From positions 5,806,646 to 5,870,645 of the forward strand of contig OZ007514.1 in the NCBI GenBank assembly GCA_963931865.1: 64,000 nt of DNA. Reading direction: 5' to 3'. A program made the translations under genes and the position numbers. Below the pieces are notes generated by a model. The model was given only the letters and a program-made list of their open reading frames with translations, ran no database searches and had not been told where the DNA came from. This document shows positions 9,995 to 20,617 of this stretch, in pieces. How positions within the stretch are numbered: the stretch's first letter is position 1; the number at the start of each line of letters is the position of its first letter. Source of the DNA: Axinella damicornis. Lineage: Eukaryota; Porifera; Demospongiae; Axinellida; Axinellidae.

Positions 9995-10480
9995 TTTGTT
10001 GACATGGTGATTGCCTCGTAGTCTCGGGCCTAGAATGAGGCTAACATGCATGGCGATTAACTTGAGTAACAACACCTTAAAGTCTGACATCAGGGCATTC
10101 ATCCAGTACCCCTGTACCCTTACGGTGATGTTGCACGTACAATGACTAAGAAGTTACGCATTTTCATGTGCTCGAAAAAGTACACGAAGTAGAGGCAAAA
10201 AATTTTCTCCGAAAAATTAAAAAGGATTTAGTGATGGCCTGTCACATTCGAATAATTCCACCTCTTGAAAAAGCTAAGAAACAAGGAGAAATGCCATTAA
10301 CCAGGCTCAGTCCCATCCCATCCCTAAATTCTACATTTTGCAATGGGATGGGACTGAGCCTGGTTAATGGCATTTCTCCTTGTTTCTTAGCTTTTTCGAG
10401 AGGTTGAATAATTCGAATGTGACAGGCCGGCCATCACTAAATCCTTTTTAATTTTTCGGAGAAAATTTTTTGCCTCTAGC
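9995..10480. repeat. Duplicated block with long foldback (copy 2)
   Basis: This is the second copy of the block at 8,195-8,664. The foldback occupies 10,190-10,479 with arms from GAGGCAAAAAATTTTCTCC to GGAGAAAATTTTTTGCCTC and a loop near 10,335. The arms still match at most positions, so a transcript would form a long double-stranded stem. Confidence 0.75.
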
Positions 10481-11425
10481 ACTAACATATGGAGGCAGCC
10501 TCACACAAGACTTGAAGTTATATACTAACAATTTTAAACCACAGAATAAAATCAGAAACATAGTCTACCTGACAAGTCCATGACAACCACAGCTCACGAG
10601 TACCACTCTCGTAGCTAGCTGAATGAGGAAGCGTATAGTTTAGACGGACAGCTGCTTGGAACCAGAGCAGGACGCTCGAGTTCAAGCAAGAATCCGCACC
10701 TTCAAGGACACATTTTAGGCTACACTTGGCTCTGTACTACTGCCACTGTGTTCAGCGGTCAGACAAAAACTATACGCTTCCGCAAAGTACAGTTGCTGGA
10801 CATCCAGGGTCTCACTTTTGGATTGGTGTCCTTCCGTCAGTCAAACTCGGCTGTGGTTCGGCCGAACAACAACAGCTTTTAAATTACTGAGACTTCGCCC
10901 ACAAAATGTACAACGACGCCGTGACAGGCACTGGCAGCCTCGGGCCAGCCTCTCGCCACACCCATGTGAGAGTCTGGCCCGCGAGACTACGCCTTCCCGA
11001 TGTCAATAGGTTCACGAAAATTGACAGTACAAACGCGACTAGCCCGCGACCTCCGCCCTTGGACACAGACCGGATCCTGCGGACACAACAGTGGTAAATT
11101 GCGAAGCTGCTATATAGCCATGACGGGCACACTTGGTGTGAGCTGATATTCTGGCCTAGTGACAACAGCGGCGGAGAATTGTCATGATTTTGAAAATTTC
11201 CTGACGGTCAGCCTGACAGCAGATATAGTACGCTACCTCGTATATCGCAAATGTCACAGCATATGAGAACCCCACCGTCTTCCTTCAGTGACTGTGGGGC
11301 GCAGATGGTGTGCAAGAGAAACACTGGGTTATTCGCTAACGCTACGACACCATATGAGTAGAGTTTGATAGTAGTGCCCAGAACATTATGTTATGATACT
11401 GGTTTTATTGCAGCTGATTAAGTAC
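10481..11425. other. No gene; one further foldback
   Basis: The arms GGAAGCGTATAGTTT (10,627) and AAACTATACGCTTCC (about 10,790) bound a ~165-bp inverted repeat. A TCGGGCCAG/CTGGCCCGCGAGACTA remnant lies at 10,938-10,990. Overlapping short open frames on both strands are not supported by splice signals. Confidence 0.4.
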
Positions 11426-11735
11426 ATTTATTTCAGAACTGGAGACATTATTCCAGCACTGATTGGATCCTTGTCTTCTTCTGTTAGCTCCACTTCTGTA
11501 AAGAATGTACGGCAGGCAATCAAGTTCATAATGCCAACGGAAGAGATATTTGTCAATTCCTATTGAGGCCGTAGTGAGAGGCCACCATGTCTACAACAAT
11601 ATCTGGGCCACTGTTCTTGGTGAAGAATTGCATGCCATGCCAGAAGAAGTTGTCAACTGGTTGTCACGTGAAGAGCTGAGAGGCATGAGACATAATAGTC
11701 TACTAATTATCCATGGCGTAAAATACATGCCGTGA
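11426..11735 (+). pseudogene. Possible HIRAN-like domain relic (block A)
   Basis: The sequence is open from about 11,458 (GDIIPALIGSLSSS...) to a stop. After a frameshift it reads SIPIEAVVRGHHVYNNIW and GEELHAM, ending VKYMP at 11,735. The VVRGxHVYxxIW...GEEL motif resembles the start of a HIRAN-like domain found in many expanded invertebrate genes; the rest of the domain is not recognisable. Block B (56,104-56,289) has the same frame and the same stop, so the truncation is older than the duplication. The family call is tentative. Confidence 0.35.
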
Positions 11736-11979
11736 AAAATTAATCCTTGTGAAGCGAAAGTTGAACCGGCGATAATTTCCCACAGTACAAACAAGGGTAG
11801 CTGAACAGAATGGGCGTGTGAATAACTCCATGTACTGACTCGTTTCTCCCAGGCCTCCCCTGTTTCCCAAGACCAATTAGAATACCGGAGCATTACTAGA
11901 GATTGGTTGAGATTATTGGCTATAGCAAACAGTGTTGCTTGAGGCTTTGTGTATGAGCATTGCTTTCTCTGTACTGCAG

Positions 11980-12088
11980 AAGATCCAGCCGAGGTTGGAG
12001 GAGGACTTTGCTACCATCCAGACGCTCTCATCGGACCCAAGGTTGATCCATCCTAACCTGCCACCCAGCGTGTTTGAAGGGACCAAAG
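11980..12088 (+). CDS. Conserved internal exon of an unrecognised gene (block A)
   Basis: The acceptor CTGTACTGCAG and donor AAAG/GTGAGC bound 109 nt that read KIQPRLEEDFATIQ, then SSDPRLIHPNLPPSVFEGTK. The B copy (56,534-56,642) has the same length and frame with one replacement (P to R) and otherwise silent change, consistent with constraint. It ends in phase 1, compatible with the next conserved exon (12,872-12,963), so the two may belong to one plus-strand gene. I do not recognise the protein. Confidence 0.45.
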
Positions 12089-12534
12089 GTGAGCCCTGTG
12101 CTGAGATGCTAACTGCTGCTGTTGTTGTCAGTGATGTGTGTGAATAGCCCAAGGGTATCGGACATGCAGACACAGACTCATTGTCACACCATGTGCATGT
12201 ACTAAACATTTGTCCATGTAGTTTAGTTGAGAATGCCATTTGTTGAACAGTTTTAAGGCTCAGAAGGCATTATACAGCCGACCAGAGCAATCACTCTAGT
12301 GAGCTCAACAAGAACTGTACCATCCACAACAGAAGGTGAATTGCACACGCCGAATGCAATTCCTGGCAATCAGCATTGCATTATGGATGATGGGATGCAT
12401 GTACAGCCCATGTAAGTCCCTATCGCCTCATTCCCAGCCTCCCCTCAGCCCCATTCACAGCATTTTCTTCTCGCTAGGTTGTTCTCTGGGAGTACTGTAC
12501 ATGCCCCAGTTTCATTTTGGGAAGTTGTCCCTAG

Positions 12535-12715
12535 TAATCTGTAGTACTCTCTGGTAACCTCCAGCAATCTCTAGTAATCTGTAGTATTCCCTGTACATCA
12601 TTTGTAGTAATCTCTAGTATTCTCCAGTAATTTCTAGTATTCTCTAGTAATCTCTAGTATTCTCTAGTTTTCCCTGTACATCGTTTGTAGTAATCTCTAG
12701 TAATCTCTGGTTAGC
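12535..12715. repeat. 10-bp satellite (AATCTCTAGT)n
   Basis: Degenerate tandem copies of AATCTCTAGT / ATTCTCTAGT. Related arrays lie at 14,075-14,215, 35,060-35,165, 57,085-57,185 and 60,430-60,595. Copy number differs between A and B. Confidence 0.85.
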
Positions 12716-12871
12716 TTCCCAATGTGGATGCAGATTGACACTGTTATTAGCCTCGTTCCTGGTATCCACTGTTCACTCATGCACGAGCAGTTCCATTACA
12801 TTCTCCGTATAATTCATCGAGATACGTAAGCTGAAGTAACACGGACAAATATTTAAAATATATGACTCCAG

Positions 12872-12963
12872 CTTCATACGAGGCCGTGGTTTTGAAGTCT
12901 GTGGACAGCGATATATGCCTCTTCTACCTTTCCGAAGTGGACATGAAGCACGATAGAGACCTG
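12872..12963 (+). CDS. Conserved internal exon of an unrecognised gene (block A)
   Basis: The acceptor ATGACTCCAG and donor CTG/GTAAGA bound 92 nt reading SYEAVVLKSVDSDICLFY, then LSEVDMKHDRDL. It enters in phase 1 and leaves in phase 0, matching the 11,980-12,088 exon. The B copy (57,343-57,434) has the same length with one visible replacement (C to R). A weakly similar sequence (SVEDIYLIFDLSEIE) occurs at 14,500-14,619. Function unknown. Confidence 0.4.
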
Positions 12964-13900
12964 GTAAGACCCCATAGAAATTCGACCTGGCCGTATTTAA
13001 CCATATAAACACATTCTTGCCATTATGTACGTACTGTATTGCTGTCAGTTGTTCGTCCTCAGCACCGTTCCTGGCTTTTCAACCTTACCGACGGTGTACG
13101 GCACGGCTTGGTTGAACAGAGCTGCGTCTTGTAGGTGTAAAACTACTCCTGTGTTTCAGTAATGTACGGTCGTGCATCACGGAGTAGTATAACAGTGGTT
13201 TCCAAGTTCCCCACAAAAACCTGGGGAGCCGCGTATACGCAAACAGTGGATGCCAGGAGCTCTTCTCCCCAATTACCGAGTGCCTGGGAATGAGGCTACA
13301 CTGGTGCAAAGGTCAAGTATGCGGGTGAATGAAGCAGAGGGGATGAGTCAACCACTTCGGTTAGAACTGTCCATTTTCTTCTCACTAGGTTGTTTTCTGG
13401 GAGTATGGTACGTGCCCCAGTTTCATTTTGGGAAGTTGTCCCTGGTAATCTTTAGAGTACAGTTGTACAAATTCCACCAATTAGATTGCTCACTGCAGTT
13501 ATCTAAATCCCATAGTGAAACCTCGTACGGGGTTTCACTATTGAGCCCACAGGGTACTGTACTTTTAAAAAGTTATTGTTTACTGCCAACTTGAAATCCG
13601 TAGTGCACATATCTGTGTACTCAGTCTCTGTGTACGTTTTTGTTGGAAGTACAACGGCTACAGCAAACCATGAGCGCTCGAAGGAGGAGCTATAAAAGCG
13701 GGCGGTCACTGGTGGGGTGGAGCCAAGTTGAGGGGTGGAGCCATGTGACTGCTCGATCGTGCGCGCAAGTCACTGGAGAGCCTCGTATGTCAGCGGCCTT
13801 GTCGTACTCATAGCCAGTCTGTTATTTCGTCGAAAAGGACCTAGTTTATTTTGTTGACAACTGAAGCGCTAGCGTAGTTACCGTTGCTATACTCTAAATC

Positions 13901-14064
13901 GGTTAGACACTGGGATCTACGCGATTAGACACTGAGACCAATGGGATCTACGCGATTTAGAAACCCTCAGGCCCTTAGTAGCACCCTCGGTGCGCTTGGG
14001 ACGCTACAGCCCAGGGCCCTCGGGTTTCTAAATCGCGTAGATCCCTTGGTCTCAGTGTCTAACC
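13901..14064. mobile_element. Foldback GGTTAGACACTGAGACCAA family
   Basis: The hairpin ends are GGTTAGACACTG... and ...CAGTGTCTAACC; the inner arms are ATCTACGCGATTTAGAAACC and its mirror. The B orthologue is at 59,355-59,487. The A copy carries an extra internal duplication of GATCTACGCGATT. Confidence 0.75.
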
Positions 14065-14499
14065 TATGTGTAGTACTCTCTGGTAACCTCTAGCAATCTC
14101 TAGTTATCTAGTATTCCCTGTATATCATTTGTAGTAATCTCTAGTAATCTCTAGTATTCTCTAGTAATTTCTAGTAATCTCTAGTAATCTCTAGTAATCT
14201 CTGGTTAACTCTAGTAGTACCAATGTGGATGCAAATCACTGGTATGTGTGACAGGCCAGTGTTACAGTGGACCTGACTATTGAGTGCTCATCTTGGGACA
14301 ACTGGAAAAGCAGGGAACAGGAAACAGGAATGGAGTGGGAGCGATAAGAGTCGAGTCTGGTTTCTGCCCTTGTGAAAGTGGCTGCTCTTGTGAATACCCT
14401 TCAAGAAGGCAAAGCATGCTAACACAGCTCAATTAAAGCTTATTGAAGGTGCTTAACTACACAAACACGTTTGGCATCCATAGGTAACAGTGGACAGCC

Positions 14500-14619
14500 A
14501 TAGCCACCTCCGTTGAAGATATATACCTGATCTTTGACCTCTCGGAGATTGAGCAGACAACGCCTCAACAGGCTAGAAAACAACTTGAGACAGAGTTGGG
14601 GATCAACAGCCCTTTGTAG
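14500..14619 (+). other. Possible exon, unrecognised
   Basis: An open plus-strand stretch reads ATSVEDIYLIFDLSEIEQTT, then PQQARKQLETELGINSPL and a stop at 14,617-14,619. It is lysine/glutamate-rich and helical in character and resembles the 12,872 exon in its first half. It is absent from block B, where the TTAA element at 60,812 marks the gap. Confidence 0.25.
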
Positions 14620-14761
14620 CTTTGCTGTCAGTGTAGCTGTTTTGATCAGTCAAGTCCAGAGTCCAGGTTTTACAGTGACCCCCAAAACAGCCCGCTCTTA
14701 GGATTGTGTCGTTCTTACTCCCATCCTGTTTCCTGTTCCCTGCTTTCCAGTTGCCCCCCTT

Positions 14762-14990
14762 GTGCTCAACATGTGCTCATCATGTGCTCAACATGTGCTC
14801 AAATGTGCTCATCATGTGCTCATCATGTGCTCATCATGTGCTCAACATGTGCTCAAATGTGCTCATCATGAGCTCATCATGTGCTCATCATGTGCCCATC
14901 ATGTGCTCATCATGTGCTCATCTTGTGCACAGAGGTGCTAAGCTGAGTGTGGTGAAGCAAGGGAGGAGGAGGAGGAGGAGGAGGAGGGAG
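14762..14990. repeat. ATGTGCTCATC minisatellite and GGA run
   Basis: Tandem 12-15 bp units (CATGTGCTCAT / CAACATGTGCTCAA) run from 14,762 to 14,930, then a short (GGA)n follows at 14,963-14,988. The open frame across them is repeat read-through. Confidence 0.85.
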
Positions 14991-15178
14991 ACGTTGAGGG
15001 AGATGTCCCCATCATCATGCATAAGTACGACCTGGAGCACATGCATGTGTTTCAAAAACTTCAGTAGTTTGTGTGTCTGCTCACACTTGTACTCCATTTA
15101 GTTGGTGATTCTTTCCCTTTCTCTCTCTCTCGACACACACACACACCCACACACACACACACACACACACATTCCCAG

Positions 15179-15267
15179 GTGCTGGTGGTGGAATCGGTGC
15201 CATTGCTGCACCTGGGAAGGTTGGCATGGACCAAGATCCAAGAGAGGCCGTGCTCAAATACACAAAG
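15179..15267 (+). CDS. Exon candidate with DPREAVLKYTK motif
   Basis: The acceptor follows a CA-rich tract (ACATTCCCAG) and the donor is AAG/GTCAGC. The 89 nt read GAGGGIGAIAAPGKVG, then MDQDPREAVLKYTK, entering in phase 1 and leaving in phase 0. A diverged copy in block C (about 35,291-35,402) has an in-frame stop and an insertion, so that one is dead. The DPREAVLKY motif recalls the C terminus of some WD-repeat proteins, but I cannot name the gene. Confidence 0.35.
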
Positions 15268-15659
15268 GTCAGCTATACCATGTTAGATGGATTTTTGACC
15301 ATCGAATCCCTGAGTGGGTGATAGCATCATTCTCAGCCCTCCTTCCAGCTTTTTGGGCAACAGCTGGGTCCGTGTCCACGTTTGGGTCAACAGAGGTGGC
15401 CTCGTTCCCATATGGTAAAAGGAGAGGGGAAACCATCTCCTCTCTCCATTTATACCCTGGGAACAAGGCAGCAATTGGTGGCATCCATGTCAAGTAAGTT
15501 CTCAGAGAATTCCTGTCAAGGTCCAGTGTCCAGAGATAGACCAAGAGCTCCAGAATTAGGAACAATAGTTTTAGTGGCTTACTGTAGGCATGGTCAATCA
15601 TGGGCACACCTGTGTACGTGACTTGAGTGCGTGTGTTCAATGGTGGAACCCACTGATCA

Positions 15660-15717
15660 TAGCCTCATTCCCAGGCCACGTGGGAGGAGAGAAAGTAGTG
15701 GCCTGGGAACGAGGCTA
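15660..15717. mobile_element. TAGCCTCATTCCCAGG foldback
   Basis: The 58-bp element runs TAGCCTCATTCCCAGGCC to GGCCTGGGAACGAGGCTA. The orthologous insertion is in block C at 35,772-35,826, with the same flank GATCA, so it predates that duplication. Confidence 0.75.
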
Positions 15718-16429
15718 TCACTCTGATCACTGTGCTCTCACTCGACATACCCATCAAAGTTCATTAGCATTTGCTGTTGCCTACAGTGTTTGACCATCAC
15801 ACCTCAGAACCACAGACTGTGTGGAGGTCAGTGGATGAAGGTGACATGACCTTTCATTCAAGGTCTCCACATTCCTATCCTGTATACGACTTTCACTTTC
15901 AGCTTCTTTGAGGGGGTGGGGCACATGGGCCAGGTTGAAAGAGCTATCCTCCAAGCATTGGGTGGTATTTTGAACCTGATTAGACAAAAGTCAAGTACCC
16001 TGCTCTGCTCGTTCTCAGCAGAGTCCAGTATAGGATGCATGTTCTTATGTCAGCTTAGAGCAGTAATTACATACCTAAGCTGTTGCTGAGGTCAATCACA
16101 CTGTGCTATAGTTACACGGTCCTCTGGACATTCTCCACAGCAGTGGCAGTTCACATGCTGCAAATGGAACAAGACTTTCTCAGTCTTAGACCAGTCTGTC
16201 TACATTAAACCAAGGCAACAGTAGGCATGTAGATCTAATGACTGGGTAAAATATTATATTGCAGAACTGACGTCACGTAAAATGTTGTGTAGATCTGTAT
16301 GGACCCTGCCTTCCATACTCCGTAGTGGCATTGATCACTTCACTGGTCACTACAGTCACAGCTGTCATTCGTAGCCATGCTTACAAGAGCACTTCTTCGT
16401 CAGAAAGAATCTGTACGGTAGAATATATA

Positions 16430-17960
16430 TCATATGCCTGCATTAATCCAGATCCATGTGAACCTGCTCAAGTTGATGGACCCTCCCTCCCTCTTCCATA
16501 GTTACTTTGTGCGAGTGGTGTGCCATTGTGATCAGCATGAATTCATTGATGTCCTCAAAGAGTATTGTCACATTTATGCTACAAGTTGCACTCGGTAAAT
16601 ATTATCAGCCAGCGTCACCCTGCATCCTCAGAAAGTCAAGATTGAGATATGGAGCTTTGGATGGTGCCTGTGCAATGAGCAGGAAGGAGCCTTGAAATCA
16701 TGTTCTAAAGTGTCTCCTGGGTCTGCTTGCCTGGCCTGAAGCCATATTTATCCTGAAATTAATTTGAACTTTGGTTGCATTGGTGCCGAAATCGCACTAG
16801 ACAAAAAGCTATAATCTATGGTTTTTCATGATGGGGGTCGAATCCAACCTACAACAGAATGGACCTGATTTGAAAGCTCTATATTCATGCTGATCACAAT
16901 GCCATAAACCACCGGCCCATATCTCGTTCCTAGCCCTGGATAAATGACATAGTACAAAACATTTCACTTACCACGTGAACTCAGAATGCCATACGATTGA
17001 GATGTGACGCTGTGGATTGTGTCAGTAGGAATGGACCTTCAAATGATGTTCTAAAAATGAGTTTCTCTCGGCCTGCTTGCCTGCCAGCCTGGCTGGCTTT
17101 GTGCCAATTTCATCAGCAAATGATGTCCTAAAAATCGATTTGAATGTCAGTCACAGTTGTGGCAAAATCACACCAGACCAAATCCATGCTTTTTCATGAT
17201 TGGGTCAAAATCCAACTTGCAGCCTGCTTGCCTGCAAGTCATGCCTGCCTGGCCTTGTGCTGTCTTGTCCTAAAAATTGATTTGAATGTCAGTTGCATTT
17301 GCACCAAAATCACAGTGTAGTCATAGTGTGGTAGCTAAATGGGTCAAGTATGTTCCCCAACTTCACCTCCTCTGTAAGCAGCTGGTTTTGTTGATAAGGT
17401 ACAAGTGTACATGTTCTTATGTCAACTTCAGCTCAGCAACACTGGCCCTATCCCGTTGCTAAGGTGTTGCTAAGGAAATGGGTAGTATTCCCATTCAGTG
17501 TATAGTTGCATGTCCCCAGGACAGCCTCCACAACAGTGGCAGCATACACGTAGCAAACAGGACGTTGACTTTATCTTTCTGGCTTCACTGTGTATCCTTG
17601 GTCAGGGATCTGTCCCTCACCATGCAACTCCAGTACCATATGCCGGGTAGATGGTGGACTCTGAGTAGTGAGTAGCTAGGCAGTGTTTGTACCATGCTAC
17701 TGTTAGCTGTGTAGCTAGCCAGGAATTGACCTCTTGTGAATGTGTGTTTGGTTGTTCTGTATGGACCAGCTCTATTCCTTACCTCCAAACATACAGTTGA
17801 GATCATTGCTACCAACTGCTGCTCCGTGGACAGTGTAGGCTGTGATCATGAGATCTGTGTTGCTGGCTGGAATGGCAGGAAAGGAAAGAAGGATGGCGTG
17901 TACATACAGACAAGCTACTCCCTGACTCAAGATGAACAGTCATGTTCAGGTAACCAATTG
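16430..17960. repeat. Segment shared by blocks A, B and in part C
   Basis: The segment is homologous to 61,777-63,220 (B); its right half also matches about 36,360-37,290 (C). An exon open in B (61,848-62,013) is interrupted here by stops and an indel (16,500-16,690). The conserved segment around GTGTGTTTGG then TTCTGTATGGACCAGCTC (17,740-17,800) is in all three copies but no product is recognised. Confidence 0.6.
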
Positions 17961-18318
17961 AATTGCACTGTTTCATAGTTGGCAGTAATATGCTTCACAT
18001 GTGCAGCCATTTACACCCAGTCTGAGATACCACTTGTAGTATCACAGTACAACCAGGTGGGACACTGATTTGTCACCATAAGTTGTTTCAGTAGATGAAG
18101 TCACGTCCTGTGTGACTGTTGTATATCCTGGTGCACTGTTGTTTGTAGCCTGCCCGTACATGTAGTATGTAGGTACCACAGTGATGATATTCAGGAGAGG
18201 TTGAGTAAGTCCATCCTCCCAACCAGAGAACACCATCCCGTCTCAGTTCATGTGTAATTCTTCTTGGTATTTATTCTGCTCTTCTCTAACCCCCTCCTTC
18301 TCCTCCTCATCCCCACAG

Positions 18319-18378
18319 GCTATTCGTGTGATCCGAGCCTGCATGGATGTCCTGAGCAGCAAGACTGGCTAGGCACAG
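18319..18378 (+). pseudogene. Brr2/ASCC3-type helicase exon fragment
   Basis: After an acceptor CATCCCCACAG the sequence reads AIRVIRACMDVLSS and, with a small frameshift, DWLGT before a GTATC donor. The pattern ACxDVLSSxxWL is that of the Sec63 region of Ski2-like helicases such as Brr2 and ASCC3. In the unshifted frame a stop follows at once. A short isolated fragment, so a relic; the family call is moderate. Confidence 0.4.
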
Positions 18379-18974
18379 GTATCAATACATTAAGCACCCA
18401 TAAGTTAGTGTGTGTGTCTAGACAGCAGTCCATAACGTTATGGGCTCCTGGTCTAGAGTAGCCTTCCTATCTAATTTCTACTGAGTTCAGGTGCCACTAC
18501 AGACTAGCGAGTGCATGATCTTTGTACCTACTAATGTATGTGGGGGGCAGTCAGGTTTCTTGGAACTGTGGGGCCATGGCATGTGCACCCTCAGGAATAA
18601 TTCTTTGGTTCCTGCCTCGATCCCGAGTCTGAGTAAATACATGCAGTCAATTGTTACTGATGAGACTGACTGGGAGATGAGAGTGGTGACTCTATTATAG
18701 CGCAAGCTACAGACCTAACAACATTGCATGACTGTACGTGTCTATTGCTTGAGAGTCTTGCCGAGATTTAATTCCACACCTATAGCTGTTATGACAAAGT
18801 GTATTCAACAACTATATCACCCCATGTTTGAACACTGATACAAACATATATAGTAGCTATAGAAAAGTTGGCATGTCACTGACGACTGATGCGAGTTTTG
18901 ATGTACCCGATCAGTAAGTAGCTGCACTAGTACTGTCATCCTGTAACACCAGCACACACTCCCACACACTCACT

Positions 18975-19243
<269 letters not shown>

Positions 19244-19628
19244 ACAGGGGCTATGTGATGAAGGAGGTAAAATGGTTGACAACGGTACGGAGGAAAATAT
19301 GAATATGTTAACCCCAGGTATTTGTTATAGACATTGATTTCATGTAAATTATACATGCATGCTGCAAGCAACTGAGGACTGGGGGTGGATGTATGTGGTA
19401 TGAAGGGGAGATTGAAGTGGCCTGAGGGGGAGATGGGAGTGGCAGGCTGACAATAAACAAAGACATCGTGATGTTGCCATAATATTATGTTTAAAAAATT
19501 TATCGCTGATGATGTGCATTCTCTCTTTGCCTCTGCTGCATGCAGTGGAGGTCTGATTTCAAAGGGACATCATCTTGGAGCCGCGGAATAGTCCAGTGTG
19601 CTGAATTCAGCTGGCAGGTGGGTAGAGC

Positions 19629-19725
19629 TAGCCTCGTTCCCAGGCCTCCGCCCAGACTTTATCTCGCAGCCGTGGAGAAAAGTTGGCTGCGAGATAGTCT
19701 GGGCGGAGGCCTGGGAACGAGGCTA
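19629..19725. mobile_element. TAGCCTCGTTCCCAGG foldback, 97 bp
   Basis: A near-perfect hairpin from TAGCCTCGTTCCCAGGCC to GGCCTGGGAACGAGGCTA with inner arms CTCCGCCCAGACT and CTATCTCGCAGCC. The flanks share GGTAGAGC (8 of 9 expected bases). Confidence 0.8.
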
Positions 19726-20617
19726 GGTAGAGCAGTTGTATGACACTTGTAGTCCAGCTCTGCCTGGCAGTGCCACCTGTTTTGTGTTGATTGTCTGAGA
19801 GCAGGGATGTATATATATGCTCACCTCAGGTGCATGCATGACCATCTGGATGAAACTTGCCGCCGTGGCCAACGTTGCACATTTGCACAGAGAAATTGGA
19901 ATGGATATGCCCTGTTTGTACCAAAGATGGGAAGATTGACTGTGACATGAAGTGGCAACATATACTACAGTACAAATGCATTGTGCAGCTGACGGTCGTA
20001 CTGTAGGAGAGTTCCTAGAAACTGCCTAGCTATGTGTCTATAGTACTGTATTGATACTTAAATGAAGTAAACTTTGCATTGCGCCTCATGGTGGCGTGTT
20101 TCCATGATAATAATTGTTGTGTAAAGAACTAGAAAATTCTTAATGACAGTATTTAGTGTTGGCTCCTCCCCTTTTCTATTCTCCTCTCCTTTTGTCACGC
20201 TCTGCATATGCATGGTTAGCCACTAGCTTTTTTTGGTTACTGCTTATGTAGTGTATACAAGCTACTTAAATTATTGTCTTCTGGACTTAGGCCAGTTGCA
20301 CAAAAGTGAAAGTATCCATGGAATGTGTGACATCACATCAATTGAATTCTTTCGCTCAGCTTGTGTGCAACTGGCTCATATGGGAGTTGTATAATAGTAA
20401 CTGTTTAATGTTGAGCAGCATCCTGAAGAGCTAGGTTCAGGTCTCAGAGGAACAATAGGTTGCATGTATCAGTGATGAATTAATAATGGCAATAATTATT
20501 ATTTAGTCTTAATTGGATGAAAGAAAAATATTTGAAGTTGTCATTAATTTTGAAAACTTTGATGTCAAACAGCATCATAAACTACATCAGCATGCACGGT
20601 GTCAAAATCTCCAGATA
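19726..20617. other. No feature recognised; 3' flank of the NACHT-LRR gene
   Basis: AT-rich sequence with no long open frame or repeat family I recognise. The 3' untranslated region and poly(A) site of the minus-strand gene should lie here just left of 20,618. Confidence 0.4.

Noticed and set aside
14750..14940. CRISPR-like short repeats (ATGTGCTCATC)
   Set aside because: Contiguous tandem units without unique spacers in a eukaryotic context.
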